A stretch of 64,000 bases of DNA from Omphiscola glabra (lineage: Eukaryota; Mollusca; Gastropoda; Lymnaeidae): assembly GCA_964017045.1 (NCBI GenBank), contig OZ024798.1:33571050-33635049 (forward strand). The letters are read 5' to 3'. Each line of letters opens with the position of its first letter. Within the stretch, counting starts at the first letter, position 1. Under the pieces are notes generated by a model. That model was given only the letters and a program-made list of their open reading frames with translations, searched no databases and had not been told where the DNA came from. The translations under genes and the position numbers were made by a program. Positions 36,178 through 47,086 of this stretch are shown piece after piece.

Positions 36178-38194
36178 AAAAAGCACCTGGAAACACTGTA
36201 TTCGTGCGACTGATAACAGAAGTCTATTTTTTTTCCTATGACGTCATGTCGCGAACTCTTGAGAATTATGCTAGCACACAGATTTTAAGACGCAGTTGCG
36301 CCCAATGTGGACATACGACGTGATTGCACGGTCCTGTCTCCCTCGTTTTTTGAATGTCATATATTTGTCAAGATGTGCTTTAGAAGGAATAAACTCCTAT
36401 TTTTCTGAACTGTTAAGTCAGCCGATGCCTGGAGTCGGAGACGATTGGACCGACTTTTAAATAATTCAAACGTGAATTTTATGTCCCAATGTTGAAATGT
36501 GCTGCGTGCAGTCCACTGTTTTATGTGAGAAAGTAGACCCACTTCACCGCATGGTGCACATGGTCGCGGCCGCCTGATGGCACTTGGGGTGCACTGGCAG
36601 CGGCTGTCTGATGGCACTCGTGGTGCACTGTTCCTGGCAGTCTGGCCGCACGAGTGACATCCTGGGATTTGGGACAGCACGTCCAAATGCCTGACAACCC
36701 CTCAGCTGTTTACCGTTCGTCAACTTGTCAAACATAAAACACATTGCAGACATATTCAACTGGCCATCCATCCATCCACCAACCTTACCGATCCATCTAT
36801 CCACATTGAATCTATACATCATTCAACTATCCAAAAATCTAATTATCTATTTTTCTGGCTATCCATTCATCCAACAACCTATTCAGCAATGTGCCTATTC
36901 ATCTGTCGTCGTATCCACCCATCCATGCAACATGCCAATTATCTATATATCTGACGGTCAGTTTGTCTGTCTGTTATCCGAGTGTCTGTCTATCATCTGT
37001 CCATCCATTCACCCATCTTGAGTATGCACTCAAATATTGCACTAGCTGGGATCTTTCTCTCTCTCTCTCTCTTAATATACAAAGTATTCCTCCTTTCTTT
37101 CTATCCGACCTATAGATCTCCGGTTTATTCCGTCTAATCTTTGATTCTACTCATTTGATCCATCAAATATTTATGATTGTCAGTCAGTTTTACACTCATG
37201 GTCCAGACGAGCTATGAACAGAGCAGACGTGTGATACGTGTTGAAACTTTGCTGCGACTTCCGCTCTTTTGACATGACGCCGTGTAGAGAAGATTGCCCC
37301 GGGGAATCTTGGGAAAAACTTCAGTTTATGACCTCAACTTGAGATAGTAAAGAACCTATAATTCTTTTAATCTCATCACAGATTCGTTTCGAAAGGGAAA
37401 AGAAATTTTAAAAGTAGTAAAGACTTGGTCGCAAATAAGATAATAACCCTTTTGTGTTTACTCACACAAATCATCCTCCGGAAAGAGGAGGAGGGGGGGG
37501 GGAGCTCATCGCCCTGTATGACCCAGACTAACAGATTTGCAACAAGCTACATCTGTTCGGGTGTGCCATAAAACATATCTGCAACGTGGGACCTGGCTGC
37601 TGCTGTGGTAGCCTCCCTGAGGGTCAAGCTTGAAAGTCAATTACTCATGTGAGATTATTGGTCAAAGTTTTGTTTTGCAAATAAATTTTTTTAAAGATGG
37701 ACGAGTGACGATAAGAATTTCAGAGTCACCAGGAAATTTGAGGACTCCAACTGAAACATTTTTATTACATGCCCCCGATTTACTCCAGCTTAAATCGCCT
37801 GCTACAATTTGCCCAATTTCCTAACTTCACAGTGGTTAGAGGAGGGGGGGGGGGTGATTGGAGGGGGGTGAAGAAGAAGATTCAATGTTGAAGAGTTATT
37901 GATCATGGGGAGAAATACGGTCGTGAAAGTCTGGATATAACAATGAAGCGTTGTGTTATTTAATTATTTTTTTTAATTCTGAATAAAAACAAGGCGTTAT
38001 ATCTCACGTGACAGAAGCGTTTAACAAAGATTCTAGTTTTAAATAGTAAGGAATGTACAGCTAACTAATGGTGACAGAAACAGAACAGGATGTCATGTAA
38101 GGATAAACTTTTAAAAAATGACCATACTCTGTTACTCTCCTTCGAGGTGAGCCGAGGTGCTGGTCTGGTGTAGCGAACAGCCCACCTTCTAGGA
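35809..38194. other. Unannotated DNA
   Basis: No gene recognised. It includes a C run then A run at about 36148-36182, a 'tgatggcact' duplication near 36577-36620, a degenerate (ATCC)n stretch at about 36760-37015, a (CT)n run at about 37050-37071, and G runs near 37493 and 37842. The short open frames lack domains. Confidence 0.5.
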
Positions 38195-38339
38195 CAGCGG
38201 TTCTCAACCAAAGGGGGCCGAACGACCCTTAAACACATGTTTATGAAGTAGCAAAGAAAATACTTTTATGGTTGGGGGTCACCACAACGTGAGGAACTGT
38301 ATTAAATTGTCGCCGCATTAGGAAGGTTGAGAACCAGTG
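38195..38339. mobile_element. SPIN-like MITE, copy E
   Basis: Begins cagcggttctcaacc and ends aggttgagaaccagtg. 145 bp, internally deleted near the left end. Flanks ttctagga (38187-38194) and ttctaggt (38340-38347) match at 7 of 8. Its right end is the first unit of the adjoining 20-bp tandem repeat. Confidence 0.9.
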
Positions 38340-38424
38340 TTCTAGGTTGAGAACCAGTGTTCTAGGTTGAGAACCCGTGTTCTAGGTTGAGAACCAATGT
38401 TCTAGGTTGAGAACCAGTGTTCTA
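38325..38424. repeat. 20-bp minisatellite made of a SPIN terminus plus its TSD
   Basis: Five copies of ggttgagaaccagtgttcta (single variants 'cccgtg' and 'ccaatg'). The unit is the last 15 bases of SPIN copy E plus the first five bases of its target duplication. The repeat therefore arose after the insertion. Confidence 0.93.
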
Positions 38425-38803
38425 GAAGCTGACCAGTGAATCATCCCCCCCCCCCCCCAAAAAAAAAAAACACAAAAAAACACAAATGAAGTTCAGTGCT
38501 CTGGTAAATTTCCTCTGTAACACTTGCAGGTGTTATATGATCTCATTGAATGACACGTCTGTCTTATTTGTTACTTAACGTTTACCGATAATGTCTTTAT
38601 GTTTCATTTGTATCCCTTGACCGCGAAGACCTTCGGAAAAAATAATTGAGGTGGCAGGTAATCCGGACAAGATAACGTGAGATGTGACTCTGAAGTGTTT
38701 GGAGAATATCCGGACTGGATTATAGATTATTTTTAAAATGTAGTTCTTTCAATGCTCTTTTTTTTTTAATCATTTATACTAACTTTGCTTTTGTTCGTAA
38801 GTA
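38425..38803. other. Unannotated DNA
   Basis: No gene. A C run then A run lies at about 38445-38470. Confidence 0.5.
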
Positions 38804-39345
38804 GCTGGATGGCCGGCTGACTGGATGGCCGGCTGACTGGATGGCCGGCTGACTGGATGGCCGGCTGACTGGATGGGTGGCTGACTGGATGGCCGGCTGA
38901 CTGGATGGCCGGCTGACTGGATGGCCGGCTGACTGGATGGGTGGCTGACTGGATGGCCGGCTGACTGGATGGCCGGCTGACTGGATGGCCAGCTGACTGG
39001 ATGGCCGGCTGACTGGATGGCCGGCTGACTGGATGGCCGGCTGACTGGATGGGTGGCTGACTGGATGGGTGGCTGACTGGATGGCCGGCTGACTGGATGG
39101 CCGGCTGACTGGATGGCCGGCTGACTGGATGGCCGGCTGACTGGATGGCCGGCTGACTGGATGGCCGGCTGACTGGATGGCCGGCTGACTGGGTGGCCGG
39201 CTGACTGGATGGCCGGTTGACTGGATGGCCGGCTGACTGGATGGCCGGCTGACTGGATGGCCGGCTGACTGGATGGCCGGCTGACTGGATGGCCGGCTGA
39301 CTGGATGGCCGGCTGACTGGATGGCCGGCTGACTGGATGGGTGGC
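38804..39345. repeat. 16-bp minisatellite, about 34 copies
   Basis: Unit ctggatggccggctga. A 'gggtggctga' variant is scattered through the array. The minus-strand open frame of 221 codons (Ser/Gln/Pro/His repeat) spans the array and is judged an artefact. Confidence 0.98.
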
Positions 39346-39361
39346 AAATTCTTCGGACGGC

Positions 39362-39740
39362 TAATTAACCCATTGGTCGTCAAGCAATCAAGCTGAAACT
39401 TGGCGCATAGACGTGTTGCCAATGACAACACATTCTTTCAAATTTTCAGCCCCAACCCCCAAAAAAAAGTTTTCCTGTTTTTTCCAGGAGAATTTAAAAT
39501 AAATGTCCCGATAACTGAGCTTAATGTGATTTTTTTGTTGTTAAAATATCGGCATTGGGTTTGGTCCGTAATATTTCCTTTTGTTGTTCTTAAGTTCTTG
39601 GTGAAATGAATCTGCTGTGTAAAAGCGACTGGGTCATTAGAATCTTCATATACTCAGTTGCGTGGAAAAAAATGTTCAGCTACGAGCCTTTCGGTTGGGG
39701 GGTTGGGGGGGGGCACTAATTGGGCTCTTATAAAGTGCGT
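39362..39740. repeat. Unclassified dispersed repeat (R1), copy 1
   Basis: It shares ordered segments with 46005-46260 and 63430-63680: 'cccgataact', 'gtttggtccgtaatatt', a 'gggtcattagaat' segment and 'gtgcgttact'. The left part contains 'gaaacttggcgcatagacg'. No coding sequence or terminal repeat was recognised. Confidence 0.55.
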
Positions 39741-39845
39741 TACTTTTATGCGTCTTCTTCTATGTTTTGAGGGCCCACGATCAATGAATTGATCATTATG
39801 GCTCCTATGTTTCAGAGGGTCTCGCGATGTCAATGTGCGTGGTTT

Positions 39846-39990
39846 TCAATGCGATAATTCACTGGTTGCAAGACAGGAGGCAGTAGCCGCAAATGTGTCA
39901 AGTGTAGTCGCCTCAACTGTTGCTTTTGGAAGCGTGTTCCAGTCCCTTATTGTCTTTGGCAGGAATGAGGAGCTCCTGTACTGAGTTCTT
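39846..39990 (-). mobile_element. Non-LTR retrotransposon C-terminal fragment
   Basis: Read on minus, an uninterrupted frame gives SSSFLPKTIRDWNTLPKAT followed by a short tail and a stop (39848-39846). The S-F-x-P-x-T-I-x-x-W-N-x-L-P pattern is typical of the far C-terminus of jockey/CR1-type reverse transcriptase ORFs. It differs from the other LINE families in the window. Only about 48 codons remain. Confidence 0.65.
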
Positions 39991-40069
39991 GTTTTTTTTT
40001 AAAGTGGAAACTGCTTGTCGTGACCTCTTCGCTGTCGTGTTTTGTCAAATTTTCAACTCCCACACCCTC

Positions 40070-41213
40070 CCCAATCCCATAGCTCGATATTACATTTTAT
40101 AAAGGATTTATACACACCCCCCATTGCTCGATATTACATTTTATGAAGGATTTATACACACCTCCCCCATTGCTCGATATTACACTTTATAAAGGATTTA
40201 TACACCCCCATTGCTCGATATTACATTTTATAAAGGATTTATACACCCCCATTGCTCGATATTACATTTTATAAAGGATTTATACACCCCCATTGCTCGA
40301 TATTACATTTATAAAGGATGTATACACCCCCCATTGCTCGATATTACATTTTATAAAGGATTTATACACCCCCCATTGCTCGATATTACATTTTATAAAG
40401 GATTTATACACCCCCCAATTGCTCGATATTACATTTTATAAAGGATTTATACACCCCCATTGCTCGATATTACATTTTATAAAGGATTTATACACTCCCC
40501 ATTGCTCGATATTACATTTTATAAAAGATTTATACACCCCCCATTGCTCGATATTACATTTTATAAAGGATTTATACACCCCCATTGCTCGATATTACAT
40601 TTTATAAAGGATTTATACACCCCCAATTGCTCGATATTACATTTTATAAAGGATTTATACACCCCCCATTGCTCGATATTACATTTTATAAAGGATTTAT
40701 ACACCCCCGTTGCTCGATATTACATTTTATAAAGTATACATCCCCATTGCTCGATATTACATTCTATAAAGGATTTATACACCCCCCATTGCTCGATATT
40801 ACATTTTATAAAGGATTTATACACCCCCCATTGCTCGATATTACATTTTATAAAGGATTTATACACCCCCCCCCATTGCTCGATATTACATTTATAAAGG
40901 ATTTATACACCCCCATTGCTCGATATTACATTTTATAAAGATTTATACACCCCCCCCCATTGCTCGATATTACATTTTATAAAGGATTTATACACCCCCA
41001 CCCCATTGCTCGATATTACATTTATAAAGGATTTATACAACCCCCATTGCTCGATATTACATTTTATAAAGGATTTATACACCCCCACCCCATTGCTCGA
41101 TATTACATTTATAAAGGATTTATACACCCCCCATTGCTCGATATTACATTTTATAAAGGATTTATACACACACACCCCCATTGCTCGATATTACATTTTA
41201 TAAAGGATTTATA
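40070..41213. repeat. About 41-bp minisatellite, about 27 copies
   Basis: The unit contains 'attgctcgatattacatttt' and 'ataaaggatttatacacccc'. The main variation is the length of the C tract (4-9) and short 'acac' insertions, consistent with slippage. Each unit carries TATAAA on plus. Overlapping open frames are artefacts. Confidence 0.97.
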
Positions 41214-41599
41214 CGAATAAACTTTATTTTTAGGGTGTTCTTTAATTTAAACTTCAATTGGAACTCATTCAAATGGACTTTTCTTATATATGTATCTTTA
41301 ACCATTGTTTTCAAGGTCACATTAAGACCGAATACAAAGTTGCAGGTAGTTGCCGGTAGAGGTGTATTAATAAATCTGACACGAAGCAATATTTTACGCA
41401 CGGTGAGTTCGTTACATCATATCCATTTAGTCCTTCGATTCACTGTTAATCCAAAGAATACAAATAACTGGTTTCAACCTTGCAAGCGAATTATCTGTAG
41501 TGTATATTTCTATAATATTTCTTTGTCTGTCTACTCTCTATTGCCAAAGGCATTTAGGCCACTGACACTTCTTGAGTTGATATGTTCGGTAATCCTGAT
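41214..41599. other. Unannotated DNA
   Basis: No gene recognised. The plus-strand open frame leaving the array (41181-41633) shows no domain. Confidence 0.5.
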
Positions 41600-41684
41600 G
41601 TGTACCAGTGACACGGATGTTGTGTACCAGTGACACGGATGTTGTGCGCCAGTGACACGGATCTTGTATGCCAGTGACACGAAG
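41600..41684. repeat. 22-bp repeat, about 4 copies
   Basis: Copies of tgtaccagtgacacggatgt plus tg, diverging to the right. Confidence 0.9.
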
Positions 41685-42043
41685 ATCGCTGATCGTCTTG
41701 TTAGTTATTTTATCTCTACACTAAAAATGTTCCCTTCAGCAAATCGGTATTTAACATTTAATCAGGAACTTAACATCAAAGCCTTTGATGTCCTGAAACC
41801 ATTTACTTAATAGACTGCATCCCTTTAGTGGGACGGGAAAAAGTCCAGGTCTCGGAGTAACATCAAAAGTCATGGAATAGGCCAAAGCTAATAAGGCTAG
41901 ATTTTTTAATAAACACAACCGGGGGGAGAGGGGAGGGGTTAATGGGGAGAGACCCAATATGGATCAATTGTTTAGCGCCAGTGGAAGAAATCAGCGCTAT
42001 GGTAAAAATATGAGAATATTTTTTTTAAATATGTTGCATCTCA
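41685..42043. other. Unannotated DNA
   Basis: No gene or repeat recognised. Confidence 0.5.
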
Positions 42044-42412
42044 GCCTAACCCACATCTAGCCCTAATCCACATCTAGCCCTAACCCACATCTAGCCCTAA
42101 CCCACATCTAACCCTAACCCACATCTAGCCCTAACCCACATCTAACCCTAACCCACATCTAACCCTAACCCACATCTAACCCTAACCCACATCTAGCCCT
42201 AACCCACATCTAGCCCTAACCCACATCTAGCCCTAACCCACATCTAACCCTAACCCCCATCTAACCCTAACCCACATCTAGCCCTAACCCACATCTAACC
42301 TTAACCCACATCTAACCCTAACCCACATCTAACCCTAACTCACATCTAACCATAACCCACATCTCATCCTAACCCACATCTAGCCCTAACCCTCATATAT
42401 CCCTCACCCATC
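42044..42412. repeat. 17-bp satellite with telomere-like core
   Basis: About 22 copies of ccctaacccacatctag (or ..ctaa). Each unit contains CCCTAACCC, one and a half copies of the TTAGGG telomere repeat (complement), separated by acatct. It is not a true telomere tract because pure TTAGGG runs are absent. Confidence 0.95.
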
Positions 42413-42859
42413 TCTCTCAACCCCGTGCCGTGTGAATCATTTCAATCCAATCCCCAGAGTTCAGGTAGACACAGTCAAACACAGTGATGGTTTATTTCAA
42501 GCCAAACGATATGATTTTATTTTAAGAACATTATTGTTGTCACGGCTTATCAAAAAACAAACTTAATATTAAGAGAAACCCCTGATCATGTCTGGTGGGT
42601 TGGTTTGCTAAGCAACTAAAAATACAAAATTAATCAAACAGCCCTTGATTTTTTATTTGATTTTTTTACATGTTTTTTTAATATAGGGGAAATAACCATT
42701 GTATAATATTTTGTCTGAAAACTAACATTGTTACTTCCCTTAACAAATTATTATTTATCTCCCGTGGTCATTAAGCCGGTCAAGAGATACTAGGATGACT
42801 GACAGCACGATCCTCTCATAGAGCTTGAGGTAAGTTTATCTTATGTTAATGACACTAGA
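42413..42859. other. Unannotated AT-rich DNA
   Basis: No gene recognised. Confidence 0.5.
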
Positions 42860-43330
42860 TGATATTGATGACGATGCTTGAGTACTTTTATAGCGCTTGT
42901 GTCCAAGCTATTTTAGCATGCTCACTGCGCTCTGATGTCCTAAAATCTATTTAAAGAAAAATGTCTTTAATTGGTTCTTAAATGACTTTTTATAATTTTC
43001 AATGCCCCTCAAAGATTGAGGCAAACTGTTCCACAATTAAGGCGCAGTAGCCTCAAAAGAGCGCACCACGTATGATTTCTTTATGTGTCCATCCACCCTG
43101 GGAGCTCTCAGTTAGAGCTGAATTGAAAAGCGCAGGTTCTGTATGGATACATTTTTTAGAAATACAGTTTTTGAAGATATACACTTGCAGAGCCTTCTAT
43201 ACAGTTATACGCCAGTTACAGAGTTTATCAGGAAGGCATTGGAGATAATTAAGAACTGGGGTGATGTGGTCAGATTTGTTTGTACGCGATACAATGCGTA
43301 CTGCAGTATTTTGTACATCCAGTGTCCACC
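42860..43330 (-). mobile_element. CR1/L2-like LINE, C-terminal fragment and 3'UTR
   Basis: Minus-strand translation gives LDVQNTAVRIVSRTNKSDHI then TPVLNYLQCLP, and further on LWNSLPQSLRGIENYKKSFK with a closing NQLKTFFFK. These are typical ORF2 C-terminal motifs, interrupted by stops and frameshifts. The 3'UTR contains (minus) attttaggacatc, gagcatgct and a 'gcgctataaaagtactcaa' segment shared with the fragment at 48022-48107. The 5' truncation point lies in the next minisatellite. Confidence 0.8.
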
Positions 43331-43616
43331 CATGCCGACAAGCGCTCTCATACACACAGAGATAGGATGGTGTTTTGTACATCCAGTGTCCACCCATGCA
43401 GGCAAGCTCTCTCATACACACAGAGATAGGATGGTGTTTTGTACATCCAGTGTCCACCCATGCAGACAAGCTCTCTCATACACACAGAGATAGGATGGTG
43501 TTTTGTACATCCAGTGTCCACCCATGCCGACAAGCTCTCTCATACACACAGAGATGGGATGGTGATTTGTACATCCAGTGTCCACCCATGCGGACAAGCT
43601 CTCATACACACATGCA
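43309..43616. repeat. 64-bp minisatellite, about 4.7 copies
   Basis: The unit contains 'ttttgtacatccagtgtcca' and 'acacagagataggatggtg'. The segment 'ttttgtacatccag' is also the truncated end of the adjoining LINE, so the unit joins LINE sequence to unrelated flank. Confidence 0.95.
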
Positions 43617-43881
43617 GACACACAGAAATAGCATTGAATCTCGTGGCGTTAAGAAATCGTAATGCTCTTCATGGAGGAATGTGTCTAACGAACTTAGTCT
43701 TTTCATTCAGACATCAATTTCTTAGGGTAATAAGGGGAGAGACCGCAATCAGGTTAGCACAATTAGTTTTCTTATCTCTCTTTCATGCCATTCAGGTTCA
43801 CATCTCATCTGCATGTAAACATTAACCTTTGATTGAATTATTCAATCGCGTAAGTAGTTAACTTTGCCAAAACCATACAAA

Positions 43882-44410
43882 TTAACCTGCCAGGTAGCTA
43901 ACAATATCATAAAGTAACCTGCCAGGTAGCTAACAATATCATAAAGTAACCTGCCATGTAGCTAACAATATCATAAAGTAACCTGCCAGGTAGCTAACAA
44001 TATCATAAAGTAACCTGCCAGGTAGCTAACAATATCATAAAGTAACCTGCCAGGTAGCTAACAATATTATAAAGTAACCTGCCAGGTAGCTAACAATATC
44101 ATAAAGTAACCTGCCAGGTAGCTAACGGTATCATAAAGTAACCTGCCAGGTAGCTAGCAATATTATAAAGTAACCTGCCAGGTAGCTAACAATATCATAA
44201 AGTAACCTGCCAGTTAGCTAACGGTATCATAAAGTAACCTGTCAGGTAGCTAACAATATTATAAAGTAACCTGCCAGGTAGCTAACAATATCATAAAGTA
44301 ACCTGCCAGGTAGCTAACGGTATTATAAAGTAACCTGCCAGGTAGCTAACAATATCATAAAGTAATCTGACAGGTAGCTAACAATATCATAAAGTAATCT
44401 GACAGGTAGC
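43882..44410. repeat. 32-bp minisatellite, about 16 copies
   Basis: The unit contains 'gtaacctgccaggtagctaa' and 'caatatcataaa', with 'cggtatc' variants scattered. ccaggtagctaa includes the short palindrome agct. Confidence 0.97.
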
Positions 44411-44668
44411 ATGCAAAGTAATGTAATAGATTAATCCAATTGGTATCTAATACTATTTTTATCACTATGTTTGTTTGTTTTTTTGGTCAAGTTGTATAAA
44501 TCTACAACAACAATATAATTGATTTATCAAAATAAATATCCCTGTCACAACCATGTCACATATCTCTTCGTTATTCTAAATCAAAAGAAAATTTGTTCAC
44601 AATCCCCCCATTATTCACACCGATGATCCTGAAGCTATTAATCCCAACAATAATAAATTTATAACAAA
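44411..44668. other. Unannotated DNA
   Basis: No gene or repeat recognised. Confidence 0.5.
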
Positions 44669-44879
44669 ATGGTCCTCATAACATGGGGTCAGAGTTACTT
44701 GGTCCTGATAACATGGGGTCAGAGTTACTTGGTCCTCATAACATGTGGTCAGAGTTACTTGGTCCTCATAACATGGGGTCAGAGTTACTTGGTCCTCATA
44801 ACATGGGGTCAGAGTTACTTGGTCCTCATAACATGGGGTCAGAGTTACAAGGTCCTCATAACGTGGGGTCAGAGTTACT
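44669..44879. repeat. 30-bp minisatellite, 7 copies
   Basis: Near-identical copies of a unit with 'ggtcctcataacatggggtc' plus agagttactt. The open frames on both strands are artefacts of the 30-bp period. Confidence 0.96.
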
Positions 44880-44991
44880 GATAGAATGAGCAAGGTACGT
44901 GCAGTGGCTCTTAAAGAATGCGGTACCATGGCCAGGGATGGCGCTAGTGGGTGTGGGGCTTAAACTAATTGGATTTTGTGGGGCCATTAAC

Positions 44992-45206
44992 GTTATGTCC
45001 GGTCAATAGAATATTTAGAAGCATTAGAGTCACACTTGGTCTTATGTCCGGTCAATAGAATATTTAGAAACATCAGAGCCACACTTGGTCTTATGTCCGG
45101 TCAATAGAATATTTAGAAACATCAGAGTCACACTTGGTCTTATGTCCGGTCAATAGAATATTAAGAAACATCAGAGTCACACTTGGTCTTATGTCCGGTC
45201 AATAAA
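44992..45206. repeat. About 49-bp repeat, about 4.4 copies
   Basis: The unit contains 'cttatgtccggtcaatagaa' and 'tatttagaaacatcagagtc'. Confidence 0.94.
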
Positions 45207-45244
45207 TAAATCCTGAAAATCAAAATGCTGCCTGAGCTGTTTGC

Positions 45245-45425
45245 TGGGTGTCATAAATAGGGAGTCACTGATGGACATATATAAGAAGCCACTGATGGGC
45301 ATAAATAAGGAGTCACTGATGGACATGTATAAGAAGCCACTGATGGGCATAAATAAGGATCACTGGACATATATAGGAAGCCACTGATGGACATAAATAG
45401 GGATCACTGATTAGCATAAATATGA
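45245..45425. repeat. Degenerate about 27/54-bp repeat
   Basis: 'agtcactgatggacatatat' alternates with 'gccactgatgggcataaata'. Confidence 0.85.
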
Positions 45426-46004
45426 GATTGGATTTATAGAAACTGAGAAGAGAAAAGAAATTAGCTCTTACTATCAAACATCCGTGCAAGCAGGGGAAAA
45501 CCATAATAAATACAGAATAGAATCTCCAGTTCGTTTAAGTAATATCCGATCTTATTTTTGGGCAGTCTAATAGATGTCGTGGTCAATCAAAGAAATTAAA
45601 ATGAGTCTTGTCAATCTCTGATAAAAATCTTTGATTGATCTTGGGAGGTTTTGGAACAAAACAACACGTATTTCTCTTACTATTTCTCGATCTTCTTCAG
45701 AAGGAAATGTGCTCAGTTTCAAAGAAATAAGCTCAAGATCTCTTTAACGTGAGAGGCACTGCTAGTGATTTAGAAATTCACCAAGCCAATCTATAGTATT
45801 ACGAGTAGTTCAGCAGCAAACAATAACTCTTTCTCAATAGTCAACATTGCTTTTTAACAAACAATCTGTGGAATCGCTAGGAGGAGTATTCGTTGTTTAG
45901 TTTTTAAAGTAAAAAAATCATTTCGACTTTCTGTTGAATGTTCAAGCATCTCTTGTATAGATATTTTGCTTGTGGTGTGGCTGCTTCCATTTCCGGAGAG
46001 CGAG
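45426..46004. other. Unannotated DNA
   Basis: No gene recognised. Confidence 0.5.
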
Positions 46005-46260
46005 CAAAATATAATTCCCGATAACTACGCTGAATGATTTTTTTAGTCTTAAACAACGCAACTGTGTTTGGTGCGTAATATTTTCTTTTCTTTTTGGAAA
46101 TTGAAATCGTCTCAATTTAATATAAATATTCGGTATAAAATTGGATGGGTCATCAGAATATTTAATATAGTTCATGGGCGTGAAATAAAACATGTGCTGT
46201 GAGGTATGGGGGGGGGGGGGTAGCAAAAATCGGGATTCTTAAATGTGCGTTACTTAAGAT
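46005..46260. repeat. Dispersed repeat R1, copy 2
   Basis: It shares 'cccgataact', 'gtgtttggtgcgtaatatt', 'tgggtcatcagaatattt' and 'gtgcgttactt' in the same order as the copy at 39362-39740. A G run lies at 46207-46219. Confidence 0.55.
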
Positions 46261-46366
46261 CATGATTTTTTCAAGTAACTTTTGTAGATGGGAAGTTCAC
46301 GCATTGCTGTCACCAAGGTTTGCGCGGCTATATCTCGTATGATTATACTTTATATTTCATCGCGCT

Positions 46367-46372
46367 TTTATT
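46367..46372 (-). promoter_or_regulatory. Possible polyadenylation signal AATAAA of the MANSC gene
   Basis: AATAAA reads on the minus strand about 395 bases past the stop codon of the MANSC gene. It is the first canonical hexamer I noticed downstream. The hexamer is common by chance in AT-rich DNA. Confidence 0.25.
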
Positions 46373-46394
46373 TTCCCTAGATGGCCGTGGAATA

Positions 46395-46560
46395 GGACGT
46401 ATGACATAAAATGGGTACCAGGGATGAGTTTATGGCATAACAGGAGCACAAGGGATGAGTTTATGTCATAACAGGGGCAAAGGATGAGTTTATGGCATTA
46501 CAAGGGAACAAAGGATGAGTTTATAGCATAACAGGGACACTAGAGATGAGTTTATGGCAC
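46395..46560. repeat. About 31-bp repeat, 5 copies
   Basis: 'gatgagtttatggcataaca' recurs with 'gggacacaag' variants. It lies just downstream of the MANSC gene's stop and may fall in its 3'UTR. Confidence 0.88.
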
Positions 46561-46766
46561 CACCACTTCTATATAATACCTGTTTACTAAATTACTTTCA
46601 ACGAAATGCTGTACATTACTGTAGAAAACTCAATGCGATTTTCAGTATTAATAACTTAACAACAAAATAACTCTAAACCCCAATAAATGCAACATTAGTT
46701 ATACACCATTTGAGTTGGAGACTTCAAATCAGGTATGCCCTCTATATATAAAATGTATGACATAAA

Positions 46767-47086
46767 TCAATTGTACATTCCATTAATTAAATAATCCAGG
46801 CGGGAATAATGACGCTTCTGGTACCCATCGTAGATCCGCTTGCCAAGGACGGCGACAACGGTCAGCAGAAACACGCAGCCGAAGGTCAAGGAACACACCA
46901 AGAGGGCCAGCATAGCTTCAGAAATTCCTCGTGGAAGCAGTCCGTTTGTTGAAGATGTTGCATTCTGGGCTATTTCCTCGCCCCTTAGAACTTCCGATGT
47001 TGCGGGTGTAGCTGGTGCAGCCGATGCAGCCGATGTAGTTGACGTTGAAGTAAAGATGACTGTAGGGGAGATCTCTGTAGTAGCAT
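46767..47086 (-). CDS. MANSC gene exon 3 (stalk end, transmembrane helix, tail)
   Basis: 320 nt. It encodes the last about 55 Ser/Thr/Ala-rich stalk residues, a hydrophobic helix (AMLALLVCSLTFGCVFLLTV and beyond), a basic stop-transfer KR and a 24-residue tail with RLDYLINGMY, then TGA (46769-46767). From memory, a very similar tail ends vertebrate MANSC1. That is a recollection, not an alignment. The acceptor ..aattgtcag| keeps the frame with exon 2. Confidence 0.86.

Noticed and set aside
38766..39431. 221-codon Ser/Gln/Pro/His-rich minus frame
   Set aside because: Spans the 16-bp array. The repeating 16-residue peptide is three DNA units and has no independent support.
41181..41633. 150-codon plus frame after the 41-bp array
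   Set aside because: It begins inside the array and continues through AT-rich DNA with no domain, signal or splice support.
42044..42412. True telomere tract
   Set aside because: Telomere-like CCCTAACCC alternates with acatct in every unit. No uninterrupted TTAGGG run exists.
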